64,000 bases of DNA from an uncultured Planctomycetota bacterium (GTDB lineage: Bacteria > Planctomycetota > Phycisphaerae > UBA1845 > Fen-1342). The notes below the pieces were generated by a model. That model searched no databases and had not been told where the DNA came from. It saw only the letters and a program-made list of their open reading frames with translations. How positions within the stretch are numbered: the first letter of the stretch is position 1; every line of letters starts with the position of its first letter. The DNA is taken from the NCBI GenBank assembly GCA_900696525.1, contig CAADGL010000019.1, forward strand, positions 1 to 64,000, given 5' to 3'. Positions 34,073 through 44,900 of this stretch are shown here, piece by piece. The translations under genes and the position numbers were made by a program.

Positions 34073-34810
34073 ATGGCGAAAGTCGCAGTCATCATCCCCG
34101 CGGCCGGCGCCGGCAAGCGTTTCGGCGGCGCCGTCAAGAAGCCCTTCGCGCTGCTCGACGGCCGCCCGCTGTTCATCCGGGCCATCGAGCTGTTCGTCAA
34201 CCGACCCGACGTCTGCCAGACCATCCTCACCGTCGCGCCCGACGACATGGACGTCGTGCGCGAAAAATACGCCGCGAATCTCATGTTCATGGGGATCAAG
34301 CTGGTCCGGGGCGGAACGGAGCGCTACCTGTCGGTCCGGGCGGCGCTGGACGAGGTCGATCCGCAGGCCGAGCTCGTCTGCGTCCATGACGCCGTGCGGC
34401 CCTGCGTGCTGGAGTCGTGGATCAACACGGTCTTCGAGCGCGCCGCCCAGACCGGCGCGGCCATCCTGGCCGCCCCCCTCACCGGAACGATCAAGCGCGT
34501 GGCCGGCGACAGGATCGAGCAGACCGTCTCGCGCGCCGGGCTCTTCGAGGCCCAGACGCCGCAGGTCTTCCGCAAGGAGATCCTGGCCGCCGCCTACGCC
34601 GCCCTGCCCGCCGACGTGCGCCCCACCGACGACGCCGAAGCCGTCGAGCGGCACGGGGTGGCCGTGACGATCGTTCCGGCGGATCGGCGGAACATCAAGA
34701 TCACCGGCCCCGGCGACATGAGCCTGGCCGAGTCGATCAGCAAGGACTTCGCCCGGCAGAAGCGCGCCGCCGGCGGTCCGCGCGGCCCCTTCGAAGAGGC
34801 GCAATGGTGA
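34073..34810 (+). CDS. ispD: 2-C-methyl-D-erythritol 4-phosphate cytidylyltransferase
   Basis: A 245-residue enzyme of the MEP isoprenoid pathway that joins CTP and methylerythritol phosphate. AAAGGCGG precedes the ATG. Visible motifs are VIIPAAGAGKRFGG (nucleotide-binding loop), VHDAVRPCV, a TIKR segment (LTGTIKRV) and EAQTPQVFRKEIL. It is a single gene, convergent with the spermidine-synthase-like gene 6 bases away, and upstream it is divergent from the hydroxyacyl-CoA dehydrogenase. IspF, its common partner, is not present. Confidence 0.95.
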   Translation: MAKVAVIIPAAGAGKRFGGAVKKPFALLDGRPLFIRAIELFVNRPDVCQTILTVAPDDMDVVREKYAANLMFMGIKLVRGGTERYLSVRAALDEVDPQAELVCVHDAVRPCVLESWINTVFERAAQTGAAILAAPLTGTIKRVAGDRIEQTVSRAGLFEAQTPQVFRKEILAAAYAALPADVRPTDDAEAVERHGVAVTIVPADRRNIKITGPGDMSLAESISKDFARQKRAAGGPRGPFEEAQW

Positions 34811-34816
34811 CCCGCC

Positions 34817-37717
34817 TCACGGGCTGCCGATGGCGCCGCCGCGACGCCGCTGGGCGTCGAGCGCCTTGCCGAGGTTGTTGCGCAGCTCCGGGCTGTCCGG
34901 CCGCAGGCGGACGGCCTCGCTGAAGTGCCGCACGGCCCCATCCAGGTCGCCCAGCGCCGCCAGCGCGGCCGCCAGGTTGTTGTGCGCGTCGGCGTCGTCG
35001 GGCTCGATGGCGAGCGACGCGCGCAGGTGCTCGGCGGACTCGGCGAACTCGCGCATCAGGTAAAGCCCGCGGCCGAGGTGGTGTCGCGCCCGGGCGCTGC
35101 CGGAGTCGAGCGCCACCGCCATGCGGTAGCTGGCGACGGCCTCGGCGGTTCGGCCGCCCAGCAGCAGCGCGTCTCCGAGGACGCGGTTGAGCTGCACGCT
35201 AAGCGGGTTCCAGGCGATGGCCGTTTCCAGCAGCTCGATCTGCCTGGCCGTCTGCCCGGGCGCCAGCTCCAGCGCGCTGCGCTCGTACGCCGCCGCGATC
35301 ACATTGCGGAGGTTCAGGTCGCGGACGCTGGCCGCAGCGGAGGCCAGGGCTTCGTCCGGCGGCGGCGCGATCATGTCAGGCAGCGGTTGCAGCTCGCCGC
35401 GCAGCAGCTCGACGATGGCGACCTCGCCCCGTTCGAGACAGCGGCAGGTGGTGTATTCGAGGAAGGGGCGCTCGTCGCGATAGGCTGGGGCGTCGCGCGC
35501 GAGGCGCCGCAGGCCTTCCGGCCCGCAGAGCAATCCGCCCAGCAGCACTTCCGGCCGATCCAGCGAGAAGCCCGGACCGCCCCAATGCGCGAAGCGGATG
35601 TCGGCGAGCACGGCCTGCGGCGCGCCCAGCGGCGGCGGCGGTTCGAGTCGCAAGGGGCCGCCTGGGCCGCGGCGGCCGACGAGCAGCAGCTCGGACGTGT
35701 TGTACCAGAGCGTGCTGTCCGGAAAGGCCTCGATGAACGTGCGCAGCACCGTGCGGAACTCTTCGGGGGTGAACGCGGCCAGCGGCACGAACTGGCAGAC
35801 GGCGCCGCCGGGCCGCAGGCGCCGGGCGGCCTGCTCGTAGAAATCGAGCGTGTAGAACGAGGCGAGCCCGGGGCGGAAGATCTGGCCGACCTCGATCGAC
35901 ACCAGGTCGTACTCGTTGCGCGTGTGCGCGAGGTAGCTTCGCCCGTCCTCGATGATCAGATGCACGCGCGGGTCGTTCAGCCACTCGGAATCGAAGTTGC
36001 GGCGGACCAGATCGACGAGGCGGGCCTCGATATCGACGCAGTCGAGCCGCTCGATGGGGTGCAGGAGGAAGCGGCTGCCCGTCTGGCCGGTGCCGAGGCC
36101 GATGACGGCGACGCGCCGCGCCCCGGGGTCGATCAGCATCGGGATGTGCGCGGCCATCACCTGGTGACACTTGCGGTCCTGCCCCTGCCAGAGCAGGTCG
36201 ATCTCGAGCCGCAGCACGCTGTTGCGCCGCACGACCGCCAGGTGTGAGCCGAGCCCCTCGCGAAAATCCACCAGCGCCCCGCGCTCGGCCAGGAAATCCT
36301 GCGGCAGGCGCGTGCCCGCGGTCAGGGGCGTCGCCAGCCACGCGAGTGACGCGAGGCCGACGAGCGATCCGCGCAGGCGCCACGACAGCTCGCGCTCCAG
36401 CAGCGCCCAGGCCGCGAACCCGATCAGCAGCGCCAGACCCGTCAGCAGCAGCAGCGTGAAGTGCATCCCCAGCAGCGGCAGCAGGACGAAGCCCGCCGCC
36501 AATGACCCGAGGATGCCGCCCAGCGTGTTGAGCGCGGTCATCTTCCCCACGCTCATCCCAGCCAGCGCCGGCTCGCTCAGCACCATGCGGATCGCCAGCG
36601 GAAACGACGCCCCGGAGAGCACGGCCGGCGGCAGAAGCACGGCCACGAACGCCCACAGGCTGGCCGACACGCTGGTCGGATCGACGGCGCCGCGCCACAG
36701 CGACGGCGGCGCGAGCAGCAACCCCAGCACGAGCAGTCCGCCGGCCACGTTCAGCAAGCCGAACAGCAGGGCGCGGCGCGTGAGACGATCGAGCAGGCCC
36801 GCGACCAGCACGCTGCCCAGCACGATGCCCGCCAGCACGATCGTCAGGCTCAGCGTGTACGTGTACACCGTGTTGCGCACCAGCAGCGACAGGTAGCGCG
36901 TCCACAGGATCTCGTTGCCCAGCGCCACGAAGCCCGACAGGAAGAACAGCACCGGCGTCACAGTCGCCGCGGCGCCCAGGCTCCCGAGCGCCCGCGGCGA
37001 TTGCGACGGGCGGGCGCGCCTGGGCGTCGGCGTCAGCGCCCGCTCGGGCGCCGCGGGGCTGCCGCCTCCTTTCGCGGCCGCCGGGTGAAACCAGATGGCC
37101 AGGCCAATAGCGACGTTCGCGGCCGCCCCGAGCCAGATCGAGGTGTTCACGCCAATGTGCGGAATCAGCCAGAGCCCGGTGACGGCGCAGCCGATCGCCG
37201 CACCGAGCGTGTTGCACGCGTACAGCAGGCCGACGCCCCGGCCGATCTTCCCGGCGGAGCGCACGAACTCCTGACAGAACAGCGGCAGGGTCCCGCCGAT
37301 GAGAATCGTCGGCGGCAGCAGCACGAGCGAGATCAGCACGGCCCGCCACGCGGCCAGCAGCGCCGGGTGGCTTTCGATACTGGGATAGAGCCCGCCATAG
37401 GCCCGGTCGGCGGCGACCAGCGCCGCCGGCGTCAGGGCCGCGAGCACGCCCAGCGAGATCTCGATCTGCGCATAGACCCGCAGCGGGCGCGCCGCCCGGC
37501 CGCAGTAGCGGCCGAACAGGTAGCTGCCCAGCGCCATTCCGCCGAAGAACACCGCGACCACGGTGCTGACGGCCAGCCCGGTGGCGCCGAAGGCGAGGCT
37601 GGCCTTGCGGATCCAGCAGATTTCGTACAGCAGCGAAACGAAACCCGAGGCGAAGAAGCAGGCGAGCGGCAGCGGGGCGGCGGCAACCCGCGGTGTCGCG
37701 GCGCGGGCGCGTGGCAT
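34817..37717 (-). CDS. Membrane transporter-like/spermidine synthase/TPR fusion
   Basis: A 966-residue protein. The ATG at 37717 has GGGAG 8 bases upstream; an ATG at 37732 is possible. Residues 1-510 hold many membrane helices, starting PLACFFASGFVSLLYEICWI and repeated at FFLSGFVALGNEILWTRYL, the two-fold pattern of SpeE-linked membrane domains. A spermidine-synthase-like Rossmann domain follows (VAVIGLGTGQTGSRFL, LDCVDIEARLVDL, YDLVSIEVGQIFRPGLASFY). The C-terminal ~130 residues are TPRs. The usual GGG dinucleotide loop is GLG here. Polyamine synthesis is doubtful; the group is common and largely uncharacterised. Confidence 0.82.
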   Translation of the reverse strand: MPRARAATPRVAAAPLPLACFFASGFVSLLYEICWIRKASLAFGATGLAVSTVVAVFFGGMALGSYLFGRYCGRAARPLRVYAQIEISLGVLAALTPAALVAADRAYGGLYPSIESHPALLAAWRAVLISLVLLPPTILIGGTLPLFCQEFVRSAGKIGRGVGLLYACNTLGAAIGCAVTGLWLIPHIGVNTSIWLGAAANVAIGLAIWFHPAAAKGGGSPAAPERALTPTPRRARPSQSPRALGSLGAAATVTPVLFFLSGFVALGNEILWTRYLSLLVRNTVYTYTLSLTIVLAGIVLGSVLVAGLLDRLTRRALLFGLLNVAGGLLVLGLLLAPPSLWRGAVDPTSVSASLWAFVAVLLPPAVLSGASFPLAIRMVLSEPALAGMSVGKMTALNTLGGILGSLAAGFVLLPLLGMHFTLLLLTGLALLIGFAAWALLERELSWRLRGSLVGLASLAWLATPLTAGTRLPQDFLAERGALVDFREGLGSHLAVVRRNSVLRLEIDLLWQGQDRKCHQVMAAHIPMLIDPGARRVAVIGLGTGQTGSRFLLHPIERLDCVDIEARLVDLVRRNFDSEWLNDPRVHLIIEDGRSYLAHTRNEYDLVSIEVGQIFRPGLASFYTLDFYEQAARRLRPGGAVCQFVPLAAFTPEEFRTVLRTFIEAFPDSTLWYNTSELLLVGRRGPGGPLRLEPPPPLGAPQAVLADIRFAHWGGPGFSLDRPEVLLGGLLCGPEGLRRLARDAPAYRDERPFLEYTTCRCLERGEVAIVELLRGELQPLPDMIAPPPDEALASAAASVRDLNLRNVIAAAYERSALELAPGQTARQIELLETAIAWNPLSVQLNRVLGDALLLGGRTAEAVASYRMAVALDSGSARARHHLGRGLYLMREFAESAEHLRASLAIEPDDADAHNNLAAALAALGDLDGAVRHFSEAVRLRPDSPELRNNLGKALDAQRRRGGAIGSP

Positions 37718-37745
37718 GCCAGGGGCTCCCATGCGAGAAGGCGGC

Positions 37746-38714
37746 TCAGCGCGGCGATTGTACCCCCGGCGGCAGCCAGCGCGGGGCGTCGCGGCGCTCG
37801 AAGCGCCACGCGGCCGGCGGAACACCGGCGGCGTGGAAGAAGCGCTCCCAGCGCTGCTGGTCCGAGCGCAGCGTGCCACTCAGCACGATCGGCGCCGCGC
37901 GCTCGGGGCTCAGCCGGTGCAGCAGCGTGACTAGGTCGGCCACATCGTCATCGCGCTCAACGCGGCCATCGACCCGCGCGACACCGCGAAAGTCAAGCTC
38001 GATCACATGCTCGACCGGCGCGGCTTTCTGCACGACGACGAGCACGGGCGTGCCGCCCGGGGGCATGACGCTGAGGTTGGCGTCCAGCCACAGTTCCTCG
38101 TTGCTGCTCGATCGGCTGATCGACAGGCACACCAGGCTATCCGGAAAGTCCACCAGCGCGAACCCCGAACCCGTGACGTCCGCGGCCAGGCGGCCGTCCG
38201 CCCGCCGCTGCGAACCCGCGAAAACCCACGGACGGGCGCGCGGCGGACGCGCGTATTGCAGCTCGGTCATCCACGCGAACGGCGACGCGCAGTGCTCGCG
38301 CGCGCCCTCGCGCCAGACGAACCGCACATCCAGCAGGTCGCCGGCGGCCGGCGTGAAGCGCCGCGCCTGCTCGTCCCAGCGAGGCGGATGGCCGGGGTTG
38401 AGCCCGGCGAGTCCGAGGCCATTGAAGACGTCCAGCGCCGTCGCGTCGAGCGCCACCAGGCTTTCGTGGTGCTTGCCGGCGAACGACGCGGCGAACTCCA
38501 GCACGGAATCGCGCCGCAGCACCCGCCCGGAGAGCAGCACGCGCCCCGCGGCCCATTCGATCCATACACCGGCGGACAAGGGCGCGGCTTCACCAGGCAG
38601 GGCCGGCGGCGGAGCCGGCGAGGCGGTCGGCGCGCTGGCCGCGGCTGGCGGCGACGGCGGAAGCTGCCCGTGAACCGCCAGGGCGCCGCCCAGCGCGAGC
38701 GCCGCGGTCGCCAT
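37746..38714 (-). CDS. Secreted YdjY-domain protein
   Basis: A 322-residue protein. The ATG at 38714 is preferred because a terminator hairpin (38743-38771) lies between it and the longer GTG start at 38822, and because it opens a signal peptide (MATAALALGGALAVHG). A Pro/Ala-rich linker leads to a YdjY domain near residues 45-150 (HHESLVALDATALDVFNGLG, AGLNPGHPPRW, DLLDVRFVWREG). The second half ends with a weak ExbD-like segment (VARVDGRVERDDDVADLV). Function of the domain is unknown. The membrane/spermidine-synthase gene follows after 28 bases. Confidence 0.75.
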   Translation of the reverse strand: MATAALALGGALAVHGQLPPSPPAAASAPTASPAPPPALPGEAAPLSAGVWIEWAAGRVLLSGRVLRRDSVLEFAASFAGKHHESLVALDATALDVFNGLGLAGLNPGHPPRWDEQARRFTPAAGDLLDVRFVWREGAREHCASPFAWMTELQYARPPRARPWVFAGSQRRADGRLAADVTGSGFALVDFPDSLVCLSISRSSSNEELWLDANLSVMPPGGTPVLVVVQKAAPVEHVIELDFRGVARVDGRVERDDDVADLVTLLHRLSPERAAPIVLSGTLRSDQQRWERFFHAAGVPPAAWRFERRDAPRWLPPGVQSPR

Positions 38715-38742
38715 GCACGTCCGCCCGCGGAAGAGAAAGCAA

Positions 38743-38771
38743 CGAGGCCCGCCGCTGGGCGACGGGCCTCG
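38743..38771 (-). terminator. Intrinsic terminator after the secretin gene
   Basis: On the minus strand CGAGGCCCG pairs perfectly with CGGGCCTCG around an 11-base loop, followed by a T-rich tail (TTGCTTTCTCTT). It lies about 50 bases after the secretin stop codon and directly upstream of the YdjY gene start, so it separates the two transcripts. Confidence 0.75.
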
Positions 38772-38818
38772 GAAGGTGCCAGATGCAAGCGTCATGACGC
38801 CTTGACCGCGGGGCTCGC

Positions 38819-41776
38819 TCACCCGCCGGCGGCGGTGAGGCCCGGGAACACGTCTTCCTCGGCCTCCTTCTGGATCAGGATCTTGGCCTTGAGCAGGATC
38901 AGCAGCGTCTGCGTGTCCTTGACGGTGGTGACGTTGGTGAAGGCGCGCTTGAGGATCGGAATCTTGCTGAGGATGGGCACGCCGGCCTCGACCTCGACCT
39001 CGCCGCTCTGCTTCAGGCCGCCGAGCAGCACCGTGCCGCCGTCGGGCACCGAGACGGTCGTGCGGATCAGGCGCGTCTGCTGGTCGGGGAGCTGAATGAA
39101 CTGGCCCGGCGAGTTGCCGCTGCCGGACTGGATCTGGAAGCGCTCGAAGCTCGGCTCCTCCGCCAGCGACGTCTGCACGGTGAGCGTCACGTAGCGGCGG
39201 TCGGCGCTGATGGTCCCTTCGACGTCGAGCACCGTGCCGCTCGCCACCTGGGCCTGGACCGGGGTCACGCCGACGGCGCCTTCGGCGACCGCGGGGGTGA
39301 GGCTGGAGACGTAGCTGCGCGTGCGCTGGATGGCCACGAAGGCTCGCTGGCCGTTGAACATCATCAGGCGCGGGGCCTGAACGATGCTGGAGCGGCGGTT
39401 GGCCTGCGTGGCGCGGATCAGGAAATCGACCTGGAGATTATCGAGGAACGAGCCGGCGATCAGCAGCCCGGGGGCGAACTCCCGTCCGCCGAACGAGCCC
39501 GGGACCTGCGTCGTGATCTCGCCGGGGTCGACGAGGTTGATGCTGCCGGCCTGGACGGGCACGGGGGTGAACTGGCTGCCGGTCGGACCGACGCCGCTGT
39601 TCACCGGGATAAAGCCCGGGTGCGTGTAGGGTGAGGCGGTGGTGGTCGAGGTCGTGAAGGGCGTGCCGCCGACGCCGGGGATGGCCGGCGCGGCGCCCAC
39701 GCGGCTGACCTGGCGCGGGATGAGGACCGGGGCGCCGGTGAAGTTGTCAAAGACGGCGCCCTGGTTGTTGAAGGCGCGGTCGTAGCCGGAGCTGCCGGAG
39801 TTGAAGACGAAGTCGAGATCGACGCCGATCTCCTCGAGGAAGTTCGAGGTGACGATCAGGAAACGGCCCTCGACGGCAATTTGGAGGGCGCGGGTGGCCC
39901 GAAGCTGTTCGAGCAGGTTCGAGACCTGGCGCTGCGCCTCGGAGGTGTTGTAGACGATGAGCTGGCCGTTCAGCTCGCGCAGGGCGCCGTCGCCCCCGCC
40001 GGTGCGCCACGAGTCGGGCTCGACGGTCTTCTCGATGATGTCGAGCACCTGCGCGACCAGGCCGTGATTGCGGGGCTCCACAGGCGTCGGGCCCTCGTAC
40101 GGACCAACGGGCTCCTTGAAGAGGCTGTTCGCGCTGGCGGCGCTCATCTGCGTGATGGTGACGCCGTCCTCGTTGGTGCTGAGCTTGGGCCCGGCGAAGT
40201 ACGGGATCTCAGTGAGCAGGTCGCGGATGTCGTAGACCAGGATGAACTTGTCGCGGTTGAGCTTCTCGCGGGTGGCGACCCGCAGCACGTTGCCGTCGAC
40301 AGCCATGCCGAGCGCGATGTCGCCGCCGGCCTGCGTCAGCAGCTCGCGCAGGGCCGTGCGATAGCTGACCTCGCGCAGGCGCAGCGTGATGGGGCGGTTG
40401 CGCTCGATCCCGCGGCCCTCGAGGTCGTTCCAGTCGACGTGCAGGTTCAGGTCAGAGGTCTCGGCCAGGTAGCCCATCACCTGCTCGAGCGGGGCATCCT
40501 GAAAGTTGAACTCCGCCAGCCCCTTGGGCTTGTCGAGCAGGCGGTTGAGTCCGTCGTCGCCGCCCGCGCCGTAGGGCCGCAGCTCCGAGCGCCGCACCGT
40601 CAGCTCGACCCAGTTCTTCGGGTACAGCACGTGCTGCTTCCAGGGAATCAGCGCCTCCTTCACCTCGCTCAGCGACTCGCGTTCCTGGAAGCGCCGCGTG
40701 TCGTCGATCTCCCGCTGGTACTCCAGCGAGCGCAGGTCTTCGTACACGTCCAGCAGGTACTTGGCCCGCGCGTTCGACGGGTCGATGTAGCGAATCTGAC
40801 GGATCGTCTCCGCCGCCTCGCCGAAACGCCGCTCGCGCCGAAGCTGGTCGGCCGTGCTGAAGAGCTGCTCGACCTTCTCGCGCTTCAGCCGCTCCTGGGC
40901 CTCGCGCCGCCGCTGGATCGCGTCCAGCGTGTCGCGCCGCGTCTGCTCGCTCATCAGGCTCGCGGCCCGCTCGGCCGCCGCGTCCACCTCGTCTCGCAAC
41001 GCCGCCGCACGCGCCTTGGCCTGCATGTAGCTCTCGGGCGGATCGGCGTACGCCCGGGCGGCCTCGATCACCTGCACGGCCTGCTCGGCGAACTGGCGGG
41101 CCACGTCGAAGCGCTCGTCGGCGACGGCCTGGCGCGCCAGCCGGGCCGCCTCGTCCATCTGCGCCACCGCCCGCTGCCAGAAGAGCCGATCGCGCGCCCG
41201 CAGCTCCTCGACGATCGTCATGCGCTGCGGCTGCGGCGCATCCACCTCCGTCTCGCGAACAGTCATCACCACCGACTCGCTGCGCGTCTCGGCCGGCGCC
41301 GCCGAAGGGGGCTCCGGCCGCATCGCCGGGCCGCTGTCGGCCGGCTCGCTCTTCGGCGCCCCAGGCCGCGCCGCCTCAGCCAACTGCTTTTTCTCGTTCA
41401 CGCGCTGCCGCTGCGTGCGGGCATGCGCGAGCTGCGCTTCCGTCGCGTATGGGTTCTGCGCCACCGCCGCGTACAACTGCTCCGCCTCGTCCCAGCGGCC
41501 CTGCTCGTAGGCGGCGTCCGCGTCGGTGGCGTTCTGCCGCGCCTTCTCGCTGGCGGGGACGGCCTCGGCCAGCAACTCGGCCAGGCGATCGAACTCCGCC
41601 TTCTCGTCGTCGCTCAGCTCGTCGCGGTTCACCGCCAGCAGGGCCTTCTGCGCCGCCGCGTAGTCCTGCCGCTCGATCAACTCACGGGCGGTGCTCAAGT
41701 CCTGCTTGGCCAACGCCGCCGCTGCCGCCGCCAGGGCCAGCACGACCGCCGCCACAAACCGCTGCGAACCTGTCAT
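38819..41776 (-). CDS. Secretin-family outer-membrane channel protein
   Basis: A 985-residue protein with CAGGAG before the ATG at 41776 and a signal peptide (VAAVVLALAAAAAALA). The N-terminal half is helical and charged with TPR-like stretches. Near residues 425-510 lies an STN/N0-like domain (APLEQVMGYLAETSDLNLHV). The C-terminal secretin region includes SVPDGGTVLLGGLKQ and AGVPILSKIPILKRAF, ending in LLILLKAKILIQ. It would form the outer-membrane pore of a type II secretion or type IV pilus-like system. The partner proteins are not adjacent; only the giant GspK-like gene, 22 kb away, fits. Its own terminator lies downstream. Confidence 0.9.
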   Translation of the reverse strand: MTGSQRFVAAVVLALAAAAAALAKQDLSTARELIERQDYAAAQKALLAVNRDELSDDEKAEFDRLAELLAEAVPASEKARQNATDADAAYEQGRWDEAEQLYAAVAQNPYATEAQLAHARTQRQRVNEKKQLAEAARPGAPKSEPADSGPAMRPEPPSAAPAETRSESVVMTVRETEVDAPQPQRMTIVEELRARDRLFWQRAVAQMDEAARLARQAVADERFDVARQFAEQAVQVIEAARAYADPPESYMQAKARAAALRDEVDAAAERAASLMSEQTRRDTLDAIQRRREAQERLKREKVEQLFSTADQLRRERRFGEAAETIRQIRYIDPSNARAKYLLDVYEDLRSLEYQREIDDTRRFQERESLSEVKEALIPWKQHVLYPKNWVELTVRRSELRPYGAGGDDGLNRLLDKPKGLAEFNFQDAPLEQVMGYLAETSDLNLHVDWNDLEGRGIERNRPITLRLREVSYRTALRELLTQAGGDIALGMAVDGNVLRVATREKLNRDKFILVYDIRDLLTEIPYFAGPKLSTNEDGVTITQMSAASANSLFKEPVGPYEGPTPVEPRNHGLVAQVLDIIEKTVEPDSWRTGGGDGALRELNGQLIVYNTSEAQRQVSNLLEQLRATRALQIAVEGRFLIVTSNFLEEIGVDLDFVFNSGSSGYDRAFNNQGAVFDNFTGAPVLIPRQVSRVGAAPAIPGVGGTPFTTSTTTASPYTHPGFIPVNSGVGPTGSQFTPVPVQAGSINLVDPGEITTQVPGSFGGREFAPGLLIAGSFLDNLQVDFLIRATQANRRSSIVQAPRLMMFNGQRAFVAIQRTRSYVSSLTPAVAEGAVGVTPVQAQVASGTVLDVEGTISADRRYVTLTVQTSLAEEPSFERFQIQSGSGNSPGQFIQLPDQQTRLIRTTVSVPDGGTVLLGGLKQSGEVEVEAGVPILSKIPILKRAFTNVTTVKDTQTLLILLKAKILIQKEAEEDVFPGLTAAGG

Positions 41777-41987
41777 GAGCAACTCCTGGGTTCCCGAATC
41801 GCGCCCGCCGGCGCGAGGTTATGCGGATGAATCCGTCGAAACGGGACCAAGTCTAGCCAAGCCCCCGCACCGTCGCAACACGTCCGCCGAACAAAACCGT
41901 CGCGTTTTCGTCACTTGCGCCTGGCCGGGGCCCGGGCAGCCCACCGGTGGCGGAAAGCCGTCGCCGGGTCTTGGCGATTCGCCCGCG

Positions 41988-44900
41988 CTACGGGCTCTCA
42001 ACCACCAGCACGACCGACTCGGCCGCCACCTCCAGCGGAACTCCGTCGGCGACGACCGTCGGCGCCGCCAAGGTGCACGCGCCGGGACGCATCATGGCCA
42101 GGACGTACTCGTTACGGTAGGCGCCGACGGGCAGCTCGCGCGCCGTCCACTCCGCGCGATCGGCGCGCGGCGGGCCCAGGCGGCCGATGTCCTGACGGTC
42201 GCGCTGGTCCGAGCGCGACACGTGGCTGTGGGCCGGGACGGCCTGCTCCCAGCGCACGTGCTTCAGCCCCCCGAGCACCTCGATCTCCTCGCGCACCAGC
42301 ACCAGGTCTCCCGGCCGCAACCGCGTGTGCTCGTGCACCGGCGTCTGGGGCCACGTCGTCGAGGGCATCCCCGCAGCCGGCTCGCTCGGCCCCAGCGGAT
42401 CATCCGGCGCCGTCAAACGCGGCCGCTCCAGCACCGTCAGCACCCGGCGAATCCGCACGGGCGCTCCCGCCGACAGGCCACCGTCTCTTAGACCCCCGGC
42501 CGTCGCCGGCGGCGGGACGCTGCGGACCACGTAGTCTGAAACCTCGGCCTGGCGGCCATCGGGTCCTTCGAAGGCCCACGCGCATTGCCCATGCGCCGCG
42601 GCCACCGCCTCGACCGTCGCGACCAGGGAGACGGGTGCATCGGCGGGCAAAGCGAGTTCGAAGCTGCCGTTCGAGGCCGGCCTGAGACTGATTGCCTCGG
42701 GCCGCGCACGGAGCGATTCCACCCGCAGACCCGGTCCCGGATCGAGCCGCAGCCGCACGTTCGCAGCCCGAGCGCTCACAACGCGCGCCGAGACGACCGT
42801 ACGATCGCCGACGAGGAGCTCCGGCGGACTGTCGGTCACGATGCTCAAGCCCGCATCGAGCGCCAGCGGAATGATGCGCGTGACAAGCTCGTCCGCGCGT
42901 GTTTGCGCCGCCACGACCAGGATGGCCCGCCGCGCGTCGCCGGGAAGCGGCACCTCGAATCGCGCCCGGCCGTCGCGGGCGGCGCGGCTGTCGACCCAGA
43001 ACGTCGGTCCGGCCAGATAGGCTGCGACCAGCGCGTCGGATAGGGGCGCAAAGCGCTCCAGCGCGCCGCCGCGCGCCCCGCCGTCGCCATCGAACATCGC
43101 GGCGGATTCGAACGAGGTCCGGACATCCCCCGCCAGTGCGGCCACGGCCGGTCGCGGTTCGCCGCCCGCCCAGGGTAGCCCGAAATCCGGCTCTGGCAGC
43201 ACGAGCCGCGCCGTCACGATCGCGTCCGGCGGCGCGTCTTGACCTGGCTGGAATGTGCATCCGATCTCGACGCCGATGGAGGACGCGGGCCGCAGCGGCT
43301 CGGCGTCGAATCGGACATCGAGCGAGGGCTGTTCCTCGTCTGGCGCCGTTGGCGGCGCGACGACGACGCAGTGCGCCCCACCTCGCGGAACGATCACGAC
43401 GACGCGGGCGTGCCGCGCAGCGCGCGGCGCGGGCAGGAGCGCCTCATGGACCTCGGCCGTCATGCTGATGGCCCTGGCCGCCAGCGGCTCTCCGCCCAGC
43501 ACGGCGGCCAGCAGCGGTCCGCGATACGTGCCGCGCAGCACAGCGCGCACACCCTCCGCCCGCCGCCCGGCGGTGCACGTCAGCCACCCGCCGCCCTCGT
43601 CTGCGGCCACGTCGAACGGAAACCGGCGGACTGTCTCCGTGTCGCCTTGACTCATGCGGACGACGGCCTCGTGCGCACCGGGGCTGGTCGGCGTCCAGCT
43701 CTCGCTGCGCCAGCCGTCGAGCGCCAGCGTCACGCCGGGGCTGGCCACCGGCGTATCTCCGTGCCGGATCTCAAGCGCCGGCGGACCCGAAACGATGCCC
43801 TGCGCGTCGTGAAAGCCCACGGAAAGGGCCATGGGCTCGCCGACGCGCGGCGGAGCGCCGACGGGCAGCGCCCACAGCAGCGGCCCGGGCTCCGAGAGCA
43901 CGGTCAGCGAGGCCGTGGCGATCCGGGTGTCCCAGCCGGTCGCGGTCAGCCACACGCCGTAGACGGTCGCCGACTCGGAGACCGCCAGGTCGCCGAAGGG
44001 CGGCAGCAGGCGTGCACGCCCGCGGCCGTCGAGCATGGCGCGCGTGGGGATCGGCCCGGCGCGCGCCCATCGGTCATTCAGGTCGTCGGCCGGCGCCGCG
44101 CCGGGCGCCAGCGCGCGGCAGATGGCCCTGACCCGCATGTCCGCGCGCGGCAATCCCCACGGATACGTCGCGAGCACGTCGAGCACGGGCGGCTGGTCGG
44201 GGCGCATGTGGCGCGGGCCGCGGACAGCCAGCTCCAGGCGCGCGTCGTCGCCCGACGCCACCTGCACGACGAAGCGCCCGCGCGCGTTCTCGATCACCCG
44301 CCCCCCGCGACGCACGATCGCGCCCAGCAGCTCGCCGCCTGCGTCCACCGGCAGGCGCAGCGTCGCCAGGAACGTACCGGCGTGCGTCACGTGCGCCGGT
44401 TGGCTGGCGCGGATGCGCTCGCCGCCGTCGACCAGGTCGATGGTGAGCAGGGCGTTCGGTTCGGCGTCGGCGCTCGGCTCGTGCACGAAACCGAACAGGG
44501 TGTACTCGTCGCCGGCGCGGGCCCGGGGGGCGCCTGCGAGCAGCACGCGCGCCGTCTCATCCCGTTCCGGCTGCTTCGGGGGCAACTGGCCCCGGCACAG
44601 CGCCAGGTGCTCGCCCGATACCAGCAGCGCGACCCAGCGCCGGTCGCGCAGCGCCAACCGCTCGTCCGGCAACGAAAAGGCGGCGACACCGTCGCGCATC
44701 TCCGGCCGCGCGGGCACGTACGTGCCGGCCATCCAGAACGCCGCCGTCGCCCGCGCGCCCAGGTCTGGAGGGCCGCCCGCGTCCGCATAGGCCCACAAGA
44801 CTCCCCGGTCGCGGCCCGCCAGCCCGACCCCGCGCAGGTGACTTGCCAGCAGCAGCCGTCGTGCCTGCTGCTCCGCACCGCCCGATTCCCGCCCAGAGAC

